NCBI GenBank assembly: GCA_937142855.1
Contig: CAKZQZ010000054.1
Span: forward strand, 1 to 64,000
Source: an uncultured Alphaproteobacteria bacterium
GTDB lineage: Bacteria; Pseudomonadota; Alphaproteobacteria; Puniceispirillales; Marisalimonadaceae
Direction of reading: 5' to 3'
Length of the DNA: 64,000 nt
Part shown: in pieces, positions 8,135 to 16,767 of the stretch
Position numbering within the stretch: the stretch's first letter is position 1
Layout of the letters: the number at the start of each line of letters is the position of its first letter
Made by a program: the position numbers and the translations under genes
Notes under the pieces: model-generated
Database searches by the model: none
Told to the model about the DNA's origin: nothing
What the model saw: only the letters and a program-made list of their open reading frames with translations

Positions 8135-10905
8135 TTATTTTTTTTGAGAACACCAGTACATCTATTACATAACTCAATTTCATCTTTTACTTCCTTAACG
8201 ATTTTCCAGCACCGCTGACATTTACCACCAGAAGCAAGTTCTATTTGTACAGAGAAATTAGTTTCGTCAATTTTACTATTAATATTTGTTTCTACCTCAG
8301 AACAAATGAAGACATCTGGTAGATTTATGTCACTAAGTTTGTTTAGTGTATTTTCATCAGCTTCAATAATAACTTTAGCTTGCAGACTAGAACCTAACAA
8401 ACCTTCTTTTCTTTTTTCTTCAATAGCCGTCGTAACAACAGATCTTAATTCTCTAATTTCTGTCCATTTTTTTCCAATCAGACTATTTTCCCATATTTTT
8501 TCAGCTTTGTAATAGGTCTGTAAATGAACTGAATTTTCTTTATCATTATACCTGCTTTGCCAAGCCTCCTCAGCTGTAAAGCATATTATTGGAGCCAACC
8601 ACGTTGTAAGTGATTGAAATAAAATATCCATGACTGTTCTACAAGATCGTCTGTCAATCCCATTTAACTCTTCACAGTATAAAGTGTCTTTTCGAATATC
8701 GAAATAAAATGCTGATAAATCTATTGTACAAAAATTATGAATGTCTAAGTAAATGTCATGTAAATTAAATTTCTCAGTATTCTCTTCAATTTTTTTACTT
8801 AGTTCCGATACCCTGTGTAAAACCCATTTCTCCAACTCTGGCATTTCAGAAAAATCAACTTTTTCCTTTTCATCAAATTCCTTTAAAGCGCCTAAAAGAT
8901 ATCTGAGTGTATTTCTTAATCTTCTGTAATGATCAGAGTGTCTTACTAGAATTTCTTTACCAATCCTAAGATCGTCATAATAGTCTGATCCAACTACCCA
9001 TAACCTTAATATATCAGCACCAAATTCATTAATTACTTTTTGAGGAGCAGTTATATTACCTAGAGATTTCGACATTTTACGACCTTGCTGATCTAAAACA
9101 AAGCCATGAGTTAAAACAGCATCATAAGGAGCTCTTCCTCTAGTTCCACAACTTTCAAGTAAAGAAGAGTGAAACCATCCTCTATGTTGATCTGTACCTT
9201 CTAAATACAATGAAGCTGGCCAAAACATGTCATCCCTATCTTCTAAAACAAAGGCATGAGTTGAACCAGAGTCAAACCATACATCAGCTATGTCTTTTAC
9301 AGCTTCAAAATCATCAGAATTATATTTTGAGCCAAGAAAATAGGATGCAGGTTTTTCAAACCAAGCATCTGCACCATCGGTCTTAAATGCATCAACAACC
9401 CTATCAATCACCTCTTGGTCTCTTAGGGGTTCTTGAGTTTTTTTATTAACAAATATTGCTAAGGGAACACCCCATGCTCTTTGTCTTGAAATACACCAAT
9501 CTGGTCTATCTTCAATCATTTTTGTTAGTCGATTTTCTCCTTGTGGTGGATAAAATGTAGTTTCCGACAAAGATTTTAGAGCTGTACTTCTTAATTGATT
9601 TGTCTCCATTGATATAAACCATTGAGGTGTTGTTCTAAAAACAAGTGGTGCTTTAGAACGCCAGCTATGAGGATAAGAATGATTTAATGTTCCTCTTCCA
9701 ATTAAAGCATTATGTTCAGACATTATATCTGCAATTTTTTCATTATCCTTTAAAACACGAAGACCTCCTAGCAGAGGTAAATCAACATCTAATATACCAT
9801 TATCAGATACTGTTTCAGGTATTGGTAATTTATTTTTCTTACCCAGTTCAAAGTCATCTGCACCATGTCCAGGAGCAATATGAACAAAACCTGTTCCTTG
9901 ATCTGTTGTAACAAAATCTGCTTCTAATAGAGGAACGTCATGATCATAACCATGTTTACTTAAAGGGTGTGATAAAATTGAACCTTTGAAATCACTTCCT
10001 TTTAAGCTATCTATGATATTATAACTTGATATTGATAATTCTTTTACCACTTCGTCTAACAAATCTTTGGCTATTACTATTTTATCACCAGTCTTCGCCA
10101 ATGAATTTTCATCTACTGTAGTAATTTCTATAAGAGAATATTCAATATTCTCTCCATAAGCCACAGCTCTATTTCCTGGCATAGTCCATGGCGTTGTTGT
10201 CCAAATTATTATTTCATAATCGGATAATTTTTTTAAAGGTGTGCTTTTAACAGGAAATCTAGCAAATATAGTGGTACTTATATGATCATGATACTCAATT
10301 TCTGCTTCGGCAAGGGCTGTTTTTTCAACAGGAGACCACATTACAGGCTTGACACCTCTATAAAGACTTCCATTCATCAAAAATTTTCCAATCTCAGACA
10401 TTATAATTGCCTCAGATTCATATTTCATTGTTGAATAGGGATTCTCCCAATTACCATAAACACCTAATCTTTGGAATTCCTCGGACTGAATATCCATCCA
10501 CTTAGCTGCAAAATCTCTACATTCTTTTCTAAACTCTACTACAGGTATGTCATCCTTATTCTTTTTCTTTTTTCTATAATTTTCTTCTATTTTCCATTCA
10601 ATTGGCAAACCATGACAATCCCAACCTGGAACATAATTGGCGTTTTTACCTAGCATAGATTGAGATCTATTTATTACATCTTTGATTATTTTGTTTAGAG
10701 CATGACCAATGTGCAAATTTCCATTAGCGTATGGGGGGCCATCATGAAGAATAAATGGTTTTGCAGACTTTCTCTGTTCTCTCAGTTTATCAAATAGTTT
10801 TGTTTCTTCCCACAATTTTAAGATTTGTGGTTCCTTTGTAGGTAACCCAGCTCTCATCGAAAAATCTGTTCTTGGTAGAAAAACGGTTTCTTTATAATCT
10901 GTCAT
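8131..10905 (-). CDS. ileS: Isoleucyl-tRNA synthetase
   Basis: Class I aminoacyl-tRNA synthetase charging tRNA-Ile. The 924-residue protein has the HIGH motif in NGNLHIGHALNK near residue 63, the CP1 editing domain with WTTTPWTMPGN, the KMSKSLGN motif near residue 600 and a C-terminal zinc finger CQRCWK...CNRC. This is the usual bacterial zinc-containing type. The ATG at 10905 is preferred over the TTG one codon upstream. ribF lies 65 bases upstream and lspA overlaps the 3' end. Confidence 0.97.
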   Translation of the reverse strand: MTDYKETVFLPRTDFSMRAGLPTKEPQILKLWEETKLFDKLREQRKSAKPFILHDGPPYANGNLHIGHALNKIIKDVINRSQSMLGKNANYVPGWDCHGLPIEWKIEENYRKKKKNKDDIPVVEFRKECRDFAAKWMDIQSEEFQRLGVYGNWENPYSTMKYESEAIIMSEIGKFLMNGSLYRGVKPVMWSPVEKTALAEAEIEYHDHISTTIFARFPVKSTPLKKLSDYEIIIWTTTPWTMPGNRAVAYGENIEYSLIEITTVDENSLAKTGDKIVIAKDLLDEVVKELSISSYNIIDSLKGSDFKGSILSHPLSKHGYDHDVPLLEADFVTTDQGTGFVHIAPGHGADDFELGKKNKLPIPETVSDNGILDVDLPLLGGLRVLKDNEKIADIMSEHNALIGRGTLNHSYPHSWRSKAPLVFRTTPQWFISMETNQLRSTALKSLSETTFYPPQGENRLTKMIEDRPDWCISRQRAWGVPLAIFVNKKTQEPLRDQEVIDRVVDAFKTDGADAWFEKPASYFLGSKYNSDDFEAVKDIADVWFDSGSTHAFVLEDRDDMFWPASLYLEGTDQHRGWFHSSLLESCGTRGRAPYDAVLTHGFVLDQQGRKMSKSLGNITAPQKVINEFGADILRLWVVGSDYYDDLRIGKEILVRHSDHYRRLRNTLRYLLGALKEFDEKEKVDFSEMPELEKWVLHRVSELSKKIEENTEKFNLHDIYLDIHNFCTIDLSAFYFDIRKDTLYCEELNGIDRRSCRTVMDILFQSLTTWLAPIICFTAEEAWQSRYNDKENSVHLQTYYKAEKIWENSLIGKKWTEIRELRSVVTTAIEEKRKEGLLGSSLQAKVIIEADENTLNKLSDINLPDVFICSEVETNINSKIDETNFSVQIELASGGKCQRCWKIVKEVKDEIELCNRCTGVLKKNK

Positions 10906-10970
10906 CAATCTTCTCTATATCATCTAATAAAATATATCACTTAAAGAGCTTTAACCTAATTATTAATGGT

Positions 10971-11972
10971 TTAATTCCATAAACTAGCTTTTTTATGAAA
11001 TTTCCTAGCCTCTTTTGTATCAAACTCAATCTGTTTTTTTAAATCAGATAGAGAATTGAATTTTTTCTCAGGTCTTAAAAATTTTATAAGCTCAACCTTT
11101 ATTCTCTTTCCATAGATATTAATATCTGAGCTATTATTATTAAGATCAATTATGTGTGTTTCTAAATTTATATTTTCTCCAGAAACCGTAGGTTTTGTAC
11201 CTATATTAGAAATAGAAGGCAACCAATCATTTTGTGTTTTACTATTTTCATACTCAATAACCTTTAATCTAGTGATGTAAACCCCAAGTGGAGGAACTAA
11301 GAAAAATTTCATATCAACATTGGCTGTTGGAAATCCAATTTCTCTACCTTTTTGTTTACCCTTTTCTACAACGCCTGTTATGCACCATTTTCTACCAAGA
11401 AGAGTATTAGCAATATCTAATTTTCCAGTTTGTAATAATTTTCTGATAGCTTGAGAGCTAATAACTTCAGTCTCTTTTTTTTGTATGGATTTAGTTTGTT
11501 TTAAATCTATTGATTCAAGTTCTAATCCTAAACTATTAGCAAAGGCTTTGGATGCTTCAATAGAACCTTCCCTATTTTTACCAAATTTAAAATTTGAACC
11601 AGCATACATTTTAGAAACTTTGAAATTTTTAATAAGGATTTCTGATAGAAATTCATTTGGACTACAATTTTGTAAATCCTCATTAAAATTAATTATAATT
11701 AAGTACTCAACACCAATTTGGCTAAGTAAATTTTGCTTTTCTTCAATATCCAGGAGTTTAAATGGTGTATTTTTTTTATTAAAAAAATCTCTTGGATGAG
11801 GCTCAAAAGTAACTACACCAAATGCCAAATTGTTTTTTTTTGATTTTTCTTTTACAGCTTCTAATAATTTAACATGACCTTGATGAATTCCATCAAAATT
11901 TCCAATTGCAATGGCTATATTTGTATTTATTTCTGCAGGTTGATCTCCAAATTTCCATTTTATAATTTTCAT
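10971..11972 (-). CDS. ribF: Bifunctional riboflavin kinase / FAD synthetase
   Basis: Makes FMN from riboflavin and then FAD from FMN. The N-terminal nucleotidyltransferase domain begins with the GNFDGIHQGHVKLL motif (a variant of the HxGH family motif); the C-terminal flavokinase domain carries KGKQKGREIGFPTANV. At 333 residues it has the normal bifunctional length. The start at 11972 (MKIIKW) is chosen because the residues upstream of it do not fit the fold. Position before ileS and lspA is the classic bacterial order. Confidence 0.94.
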   Translation of the reverse strand: MKIIKWKFGDQPAEINTNIAIAIGNFDGIHQGHVKLLEAVKEKSKKNNLAFGVVTFEPHPRDFFNKKNTPFKLLDIEEKQNLLSQIGVEYLIIINFNEDLQNCSPNEFLSEILIKNFKVSKMYAGSNFKFGKNREGSIEASKAFANSLGLELESIDLKQTKSIQKKETEVISSQAIRKLLQTGKLDIANTLLGRKWCITGVVEKGKQKGREIGFPTANVDMKFFLVPPLGVYITRLKVIEYENSKTQNDWLPSISNIGTKPTVSGENINLETHIIDLNNNSSDINIYGKRIKVELIKFLRPEKKFNSLSDLKKQIEFDTKEARKFHKKASLWN

Positions 11973-12107
11973 AGAAATGTTATAACCACAATAAGAATTC
12001 AAACTCAAGTTGATATATATTTGTTTACATAATTTATATAATTATTTTTGTTAAAAAAATATTAATTATATGGGATAGTATTTATACTAATTTTTTTATA
12101 AAACCAA

Positions 12108-12956
12108 ATGGAGATTAACTCCTTGACCAATAAAATAGATGTCAACTTAGAAATAATTTCCAACCTTATTAATAGTTCAATTCAGATTGTTGTTTCTTAT
12201 GCGGGACAAGTATTAGGAGCAACAATTATATTAATAATTGGCTTCTACTTAGCTGGCAAGTTAAGCAAATTAGTTCGAAAAAAATTAGGTGTGTTTGATA
12301 AAATTGATCCTCTTATAGTTCCTATTATTGGAAACATAATAAGATATGGCATTATAATTATCACTTTAATTGCTGTCTTAGGGCAATTTGGCGTTCAAAC
12401 TACCTCAATCATTGCCGTTTTAGGTGCTGCTGGCTTAGCAATTGGTCTAGCATTACAAGGGACATTATCCAATGTAGCAGCAGGCGTAATGTTATTGTTA
12501 CTGAGACCGTTTACTACTGGTGATTGGGTAGAAACTGGAAATGTTTCTGGAACAATAAGAGAAGTTGGTTTGTTTACCACAATTATTGACACATTTGATA
12601 ATGTTTATGTTTCTATACCAAATTCAAGCATATGGAATAGCACAATTACCAATCACTCTCATTATGAGACAAGACGTATAGATGTTGATATTGGTATCCA
12701 TTACGACACCAACCTTGATTTAGCATCAGAAGTATTGCTAAAATTAGCCGAAGATGAAAGAGTTTTAGACAAACCTAAAAAACCACAATTTTTGGTAATG
12801 AAATACGATGATAGCGCAATAGTTGTAAGGCTAAGGTTATATTCACATACAAAAGACTGGTACGCTGTATATACAGATTTGATGAGAAAACTTAAACCTG
12901 CCCTAGATGAAGCAGGCATTGAGATTCCTTATCCTCACAGAGTTATTGCATCATAA
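12108..12956 (+). CDS. Small-conductance mechanosensitive channel (MscS family)
   Basis: Tension-gated inner-membrane channel that releases solutes on hypo-osmotic shock. The 282-residue protein has about three membrane segments, with the pore-lining TM3 region in GAAGLAIGLALQGTLSN followed by VMLLLLRPFTTGDWVE, the signature of the family. A soluble beta/alpha domain follows, ending in EIPYPHRV as in MscS. Length matches the short, E. coli MscS-like class. It is divergent from ribF and followed 9 bases later by chaC, so the pair may be co-transcribed. Confidence 0.94.
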   Translation: MEINSLTNKIDVNLEIISNLINSSIQIVVSYAGQVLGATIILIIGFYLAGKLSKLVRKKLGVFDKIDPLIVPIIGNIIRYGIIIITLIAVLGQFGVQTTSIIAVLGAAGLAIGLALQGTLSNVAAGVMLLLLRPFTTGDWVETGNVSGTIREVGLFTTIIDTFDNVYVSIPNSSIWNSTITNHSHYETRRIDVDIGIHYDTNLDLASEVLLKLAEDERVLDKPKKPQFLVMKYDDSAIVVRLRLYSHTKDWYAVYTDLMRKLKPALDEAGIEIPYPHRVIAS

Positions 12957-12965
12957 ATTTATAAA

Positions 12966-13655
12966 ATGGCTACTACAAAAAAAATTAATGATGGTTTCAT
13001 CAAACTTACAAAGGATAATATTAGTAAGGGCCATTTAGGCGATAAAATCAAAAGCATAAGTGGAAGTGACAAAGTATTAACTACTGAAGAACTTTTACAA
13101 GCACGACGAAAAATTATTCCAGATAAAGGGATTGGTGAAGACATTTATATTTTTGCATACGGATCTTTATTATGGAATCCAACTGTAGATTATGAGGATG
13201 AATTTTTAGCTAAAGTTTATGGTTTCCATAGAAGTTTCTGTATGAAAACTAATTTAGGAAGAGGATCTTTTAAAAAGCCAGGGTTAATGTTAGGACTTGA
13301 TAAAGGTGGTTCATGTCGAGGATCAGCATTTAAATTAAGAAATTCAGAAGCTATAAAAAATATTGATATATTATTTAGAAGAGAAATGGTAACTGGAGCA
13401 TATAAGCCAAAATTATTAAAAACAATATTGGTAAATGGGAGAAAAGTTTTATCTCTAGCTTTTACTGTAGATAAAAAACACAAAAACTATTTTCAAGATA
13501 AAGAAATACAAACTAAGGCTAAAATGATTTCTAATGCACATGGATTTTTAGGCTCTTGTGAAGAATATTTTCAAAATACGCTAGAAAGTTTATCAGAGCT
13601 AAATATTGTCGATTCTGAAATGACTGCAATTTCTAATTACTTAAAAAAGAATTAA
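12966..13655 (+). CDS. chaC: ChaC-type glutathione-specific gamma-glutamylcyclotransferase
   Basis: Cleaves glutathione into 5-oxoproline and Cys-Gly in the cytoplasm. The glycine-rich substrate loop FAYGSLLWNP (about residues 60-69) and the catalytic-Glu block FRREMVTGAY are both present. There is an N-terminal extension of about 55 residues before the fold, as in other bacterial ChaC proteins. It follows mscS by 9 bases and overlaps the convergent GMC oxidoreductase gene by four bases. A second cyclotransferase-fold gene lies about 3 kb away at 16768. Confidence 0.88.
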   Translation: MATTKKINDGFIKLTKDNISKGHLGDKIKSISGSDKVLTTEELLQARRKIIPDKGIGEDIYIFAYGSLLWNPTVDYEDEFLAKVYGFHRSFCMKTNLGRGSFKKPGLMLGLDKGGSCRGSAFKLRNSEAIKNIDILFRREMVTGAYKPKLLKTILVNGRKVLSLAFTVDKKHKNYFQDKEIQTKAKMISNAHGFLGSCEEYFQNTLESLSELNIVDSEMTAISNYLKKN

Positions 13656-15247
13656 TTTAAATCCTTTTTTATTAAATCTGATGCTTTCTCTGCTATCATC
13701 AATGTAGCAGCATTTGTGTTTCCTGAGGGCATTGTTGGCATAATAGAAGCATCAGCTATTCTAATACTTTCAAGACCTCTGATCTTAAGTGATGGACTTA
13801 CGACTGCAGATCTATCAACTCCCATTCTACAACTCCCAATGGCATGATAAACAGTAGCTCCATTATTTTTTACAAAATTTAAAATTTCATTATCAGACTT
13901 TATATGTTCTCCAGGAAGAGTCTCACTAACTGACATTTTTTCAATATTAGAAGTTTTTAAAAGAGTTCTGCACATTTTAACTCCTTGTATTAAAAGATCT
14001 TGATCAATTTTCTCTTTTAAGTAGTTGGGTTGAATCATAGGGTTGTTTTTAATGTTATTTGAAGATGCTCTAACATATCCCCTACTTTGAGGTCTAGATT
14101 GCCACACACCACAAGTTATACCTGGATGATCCTGCAATTTTCCTATCATGCCTTCGGTATATGAAGCCGGTGTAAATACAAATTGTAAATCTGGAAAATC
14201 TATCTCTGGTGAAGACTTTAAAAATGCTCCTACATGAGCAGGGCTATATGATATTAAACCTCTCCTAAACATGAACCATTTCATAATTTCAAAAACTAAT
14301 TTATAACCACTGGCTTTTTCATTTAAAGAATTTGGTAATTTAATTCTGTTAGCAACCCTTACAGCGTAATGGTCCTGCAAGCCCTCGCCTACACCCTTAT
14401 TTTCATGGACAGGTTCAATACCTATTTGATTTAAATATTCTAAATTACCAATGCCTGAAACTTGAAGTAGATGCGGAGTACCAATAGCTCCCGCACATAA
14501 AATGATTTCTTTATTAGCATAAATTTGAAATTCTTTATTATCCCTTTCACAAATCAAACCAACAGCTTTTTTACCTTTAAATATAATTTTTAAAACTAAG
14601 GTATTTTTTTTAATATCTACATTTTTTCTTTTAATTGCAGTTTTCAAGAAAGCATCATATGCACTAAATCTAGCTCCATTCTTAATTGTACGCTGATAAT
14701 AAAATATACCTTCTTGATTACCAGAGTTATAATCTTCTTGGGTTTCTATACCTAACTCTTTAGAACCTTTTATAAACTCTTCGCATATAGGATGTTTTTC
14801 AACAATATCGGACACAAATAATGGCCCATCTTTTCCTCTCGTATCTTCATTACCATTTTCTTTAAATTCTGATTTTTTAAAATAAGGCAGTATATCATCA
14901 TATGACCAACCATGGTTTCCTAATTGAGCCCATTGATTGTAATCGTCAGGTTGGCCTCTGACGTAAAGATGTCCATTAATAGAACTTGAACCCCCAAACC
15001 CTTTCCCTCTTGGGAAAAAAATTTCTCTATTATTTACATTTGAACTTTTTTCAGTGTTAAAGCACCAGTTAAATCTTTTATCGTTTATAGTTTTAATAAA
15101 ACCTGCTGGCATTTTTATGTATGGATGCTGATTACTTCCACCTGCCTCAATAACACAAATATTTATGTTTTTAATTTCAGACAAGCGATTTGCTATAACC
15201 GAACCAGAAGAACCAGAACCAACAACTATATAGTCATAATTTTGCAT
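13652..15247 (-). CDS. GMC-family FAD oxidoreductase (choline dehydrogenase-like)
   Basis: FAD-dependent alcohol or choline dehydrogenase fold. The 531-residue protein has the N-terminal dinucleotide motif VVGSGSSGSVIANRL, the GMC block RGKGFGGSSSINGHLYVRG, the second GMC signature GTPHLLQVSGIG, and the active-site region YHAIGSCRMG with NTNAATLMIAEKA near the C-terminus. The family spans choline, glucose, alcohol and polyethylene glycol oxidation; a strict BetA assignment is not safe because no betB or betI is adjacent. It lies 9 bases downstream of the TauD-type gene, so the two probably act on one substrate route controlled by the regulator upstream. Confidence 0.88.
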   Translation of the reverse strand: MQNYDYIVVGSGSSGSVIANRLSEIKNINICVIEAGGSNQHPYIKMPAGFIKTINDKRFNWCFNTEKSSNVNNREIFFPRGKGFGGSSSINGHLYVRGQPDDYNQWAQLGNHGWSYDDILPYFKKSEFKENGNEDTRGKDGPLFVSDIVEKHPICEEFIKGSKELGIETQEDYNSGNQEGIFYYQRTIKNGARFSAYDAFLKTAIKRKNVDIKKNTLVLKIIFKGKKAVGLICERDNKEFQIYANKEIILCAGAIGTPHLLQVSGIGNLEYLNQIGIEPVHENKGVGEGLQDHYAVRVANRIKLPNSLNEKASGYKLVFEIMKWFMFRRGLISYSPAHVGAFLKSSPEIDFPDLQFVFTPASYTEGMIGKLQDHPGITCGVWQSRPQSRGYVRASSNNIKNNPMIQPNYLKEKIDQDLLIQGVKMCRTLLKTSNIEKMSVSETLPGEHIKSDNEILNFVKNNGATVYHAIGSCRMGVDRSAVVSPSLKIRGLESIRIADASIMPTMPSGNTNAATLMIAEKASDLIKKDLN

Positions 15248-15256
15248 AATGTTTTT

Positions 15257-16114
15257 TTAAAAGCTCTCATTAATAGTTGATGTCTCTCCAGCTACCGTTG
15301 TTCTTACCATTAGCCTTTTCTCCACTTTACCTTTAATCGGGGTAGCTCTATGTAAAACTGCTCTATTATCCCACATGATTAAATCATGTGGTTCCCATAC
15401 ATGAGAATAAACAAGTTTTTGATCATTAGTATATTGCAAAATATTATTAAGAAGCTCAGCACTATCTTTCTCATTCATACCATCAACTTTACTACAATGG
15501 GCACCTAAATATAGAGATTTCCCATGTTTATTACTTTTTAGAACTAATTTTTGTTTAACTGGGGGTAATGCTTTTCTTTCTTGAGGGGTAACTAGATTTG
15601 GATCTATTTTAGACCTTCCATGTGAATAATCGTGCCAACAAACTTTATCTTCAATTATGAGTTTCAAATCGTCTGGCAAAGAATTATACACAGCTCTCAT
15701 CGATAAAAACTCTGTATTTCCTCCTTTTGAAGGAATCATTTTTGCTGATAACAAAGACATTTTTGAAGGTATTTTTTTAAAAGAACTATCACTATGCCAT
15801 TCTTGGTTGGCCAAATTATTTAATCTTTGTCTATCTGATGGAGGTACAATATTTCCATCTTCATCAAAATTACGAAGAATAATTAATTTAGAACCTGATC
15901 CATCAGTTCCTACTTTTGTTAATTCCAATTCTCCAAAGAATTCACTAAATCGTATATGTTCATCATCACTTATGTTTTGGTTTCTTATAATAACAACTGA
16001 GAACTCAGATAAAAGTTCTGAAATTTCATTTATAACTTTCTTATCTTGAATGTTAGTAACGTCTAAGTCTTTAATTTCAACCCCAATAAACGCTCCAAGT
16101 TTATTTATTTTCAC
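15257..16114 (-). CDS. TauD/TfdA-family Fe(II)/2-oxoglutarate dioxygenase
   Basis: Non-haem iron oxygenase that couples 2-oxoglutarate decarboxylation to substrate hydroxylation. The HxD pair is in EWHSDSSF, the distal His in MWDNRAVLHRATP, and an Arg for 2-oxoglutarate sits in GKVEKRLMVRTT. The start is a GTG at 16114, backed by a strong Shine-Dalgarno six bases upstream. The 285-residue length is normal. The substrate is unknown: taurine, 2,4-D-like and sulfonate enzymes share this fold. It is co-directional with the GMC oxidoreductase, with nine bases between them. Confidence 0.86.
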   Translation of the reverse strand: MKINKLGAFIGVEIKDLDVTNIQDKKVINEISELLSEFSVVIIRNQNISDDEHIRFSEFFGELELTKVGTDGSGSKLIILRNFDEDGNIVPPSDRQRLNNLANQEWHSDSSFKKIPSKMSLLSAKMIPSKGGNTEFLSMRAVYNSLPDDLKLIIEDKVCWHDYSHGRSKIDPNLVTPQERKALPPVKQKLVLKSNKHGKSLYLGAHCSKVDGMNEKDSAELLNNILQYTNDQKLVYSHVWEPHDLIMWDNRAVLHRATPIKGKVEKRLMVRTTVAGETSTINESF

Positions 16115-16120
16115 CCTTGA

Positions 16121-16126
16121 ACCTCC
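16121..16126 (-). promoter_or_regulatory. Shine-Dalgarno deciding the GTG start of the TauD-type gene
   Basis: On the minus strand this reads GGAGGT, six bases before the GTG at 16114-16112. It is one of the strongest ribosome binding sites in the window and supports a non-ATG start. Confidence 0.75.
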
Positions 16127-16205
16127 AAGAAAATAAAAAATTAAATTGTATTTTATATAGAAACAATCGTAGTAAAATATTATTAAATTTCAATACAAAG
16201 TAGCT

Positions 16206-16685
16206 TTACACTACAACGCTTGATCCCCTTTTAAAGTCTTTATAAACTTTAAGAAGATTTATCCATTCATCATGTTCAACTTTACTCATTAAACTTGTTC
16301 GGGCATCTATATAATCCCTCCAAGATTCAAAGAGAGTTTCAGAAGCTTGGAATTCAACGCGGTTTGGGCTTCTACGAATATTTAACCAACCTTCACTCTC
16401 ACACTCATCAACAATAGATGATATAGCCTGCCTTGTGCTCCTTAATTCTCTTGCTACGGAAGCGATAGTATAAAATTCATTTACAGAAAATGCATAGTTA
16501 CAAACTCTTGCAAAAACATTTTTAAGTGGTGTCGAATTAAAATATCTTTGCATTCTTGAGTTCACTCTATCAACTCTTGATTGATATACTTTTATTTCAT
16601 GCAAGGATATAATTCTTACCATTTCCCTATAAATAGTGTCTTCGTCTATAAAATCAGGGATATTTGTGTCAGTATTTTTATTCAT
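16206..16685 (-). CDS. Winged-helix (MarR-like) transcriptional regulator
   Basis: A 159-residue protein with a central winged-helix region (about residues 68-112): SVNEFYTIASVARELRSTR, a recognition-helix segment QAISSIVDECESEGW and a wing LNIRRSPNRV. Helical flanks before and after would form the dimer interface, as in MarR-type proteins. It lies 91 bases upstream of the TauD-GMC genes on the same strand and is divergent from the fused cyclotransferase gene, so it is the obvious local regulator candidate. Target and ligand are unknown. Family membership is judged from the pattern, not from a close named homologue. Confidence 0.7.
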   Translation of the reverse strand: MNKNTDTNIPDFIDEDTIYREMVRIISLHEIKVYQSRVDRVNSRMQRYFNSTPLKNVFARVCNYAFSVNEFYTIASVARELRSTRQAISSIVDECESEGWLNIRRSPNRVEFQASETLFESWRDYIDARTSLMSKVEHDEWINLLKVYKDFKRGSSVVV

Positions 16686-16729
16686 TATTTATCAACATTA
16701 TTTTTTTATTTTGTTAGTCTTAATATTAT

Positions 16730-16745
16730 TGTTTTAATCAAAACA
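16730..16745. promoter_or_regulatory. Interrupted palindrome, possible operator of the winged-helix regulator
   Basis: TGTTTT-AATC-AAAACA is a perfect six-base inverted repeat around a four-base centre. It sits in the 82-base region between the divergent regulator (start 16685) and the fused cyclotransferase (start 16768). Size and position match operators of MarR-type regulators, but short AT-rich palindromes also arise by chance in this genome. Confidence 0.35.
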
Positions 16746-16767
16746 TAATAAAGCTAAATATAATAGA

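Noticed and set aside
9687-10653. Plus-strand frames inside ileS
   Set aside because: Antisense to the IleS editing and catalytic domains; they are artefacts of AT-rich codon use.
11973-12107. FMN riboswitch upstream of ribF
   Set aside because: No RFN-element pattern; the region is a short AT-rich divergent promoter area shared with mscS.
13652-15247. Strict choline dehydrogenase (betA) call
   Set aside because: GMC motifs are clear but no betaine aldehyde dehydrogenase, BetI or choline transporter is adjacent, so only the family is assigned.
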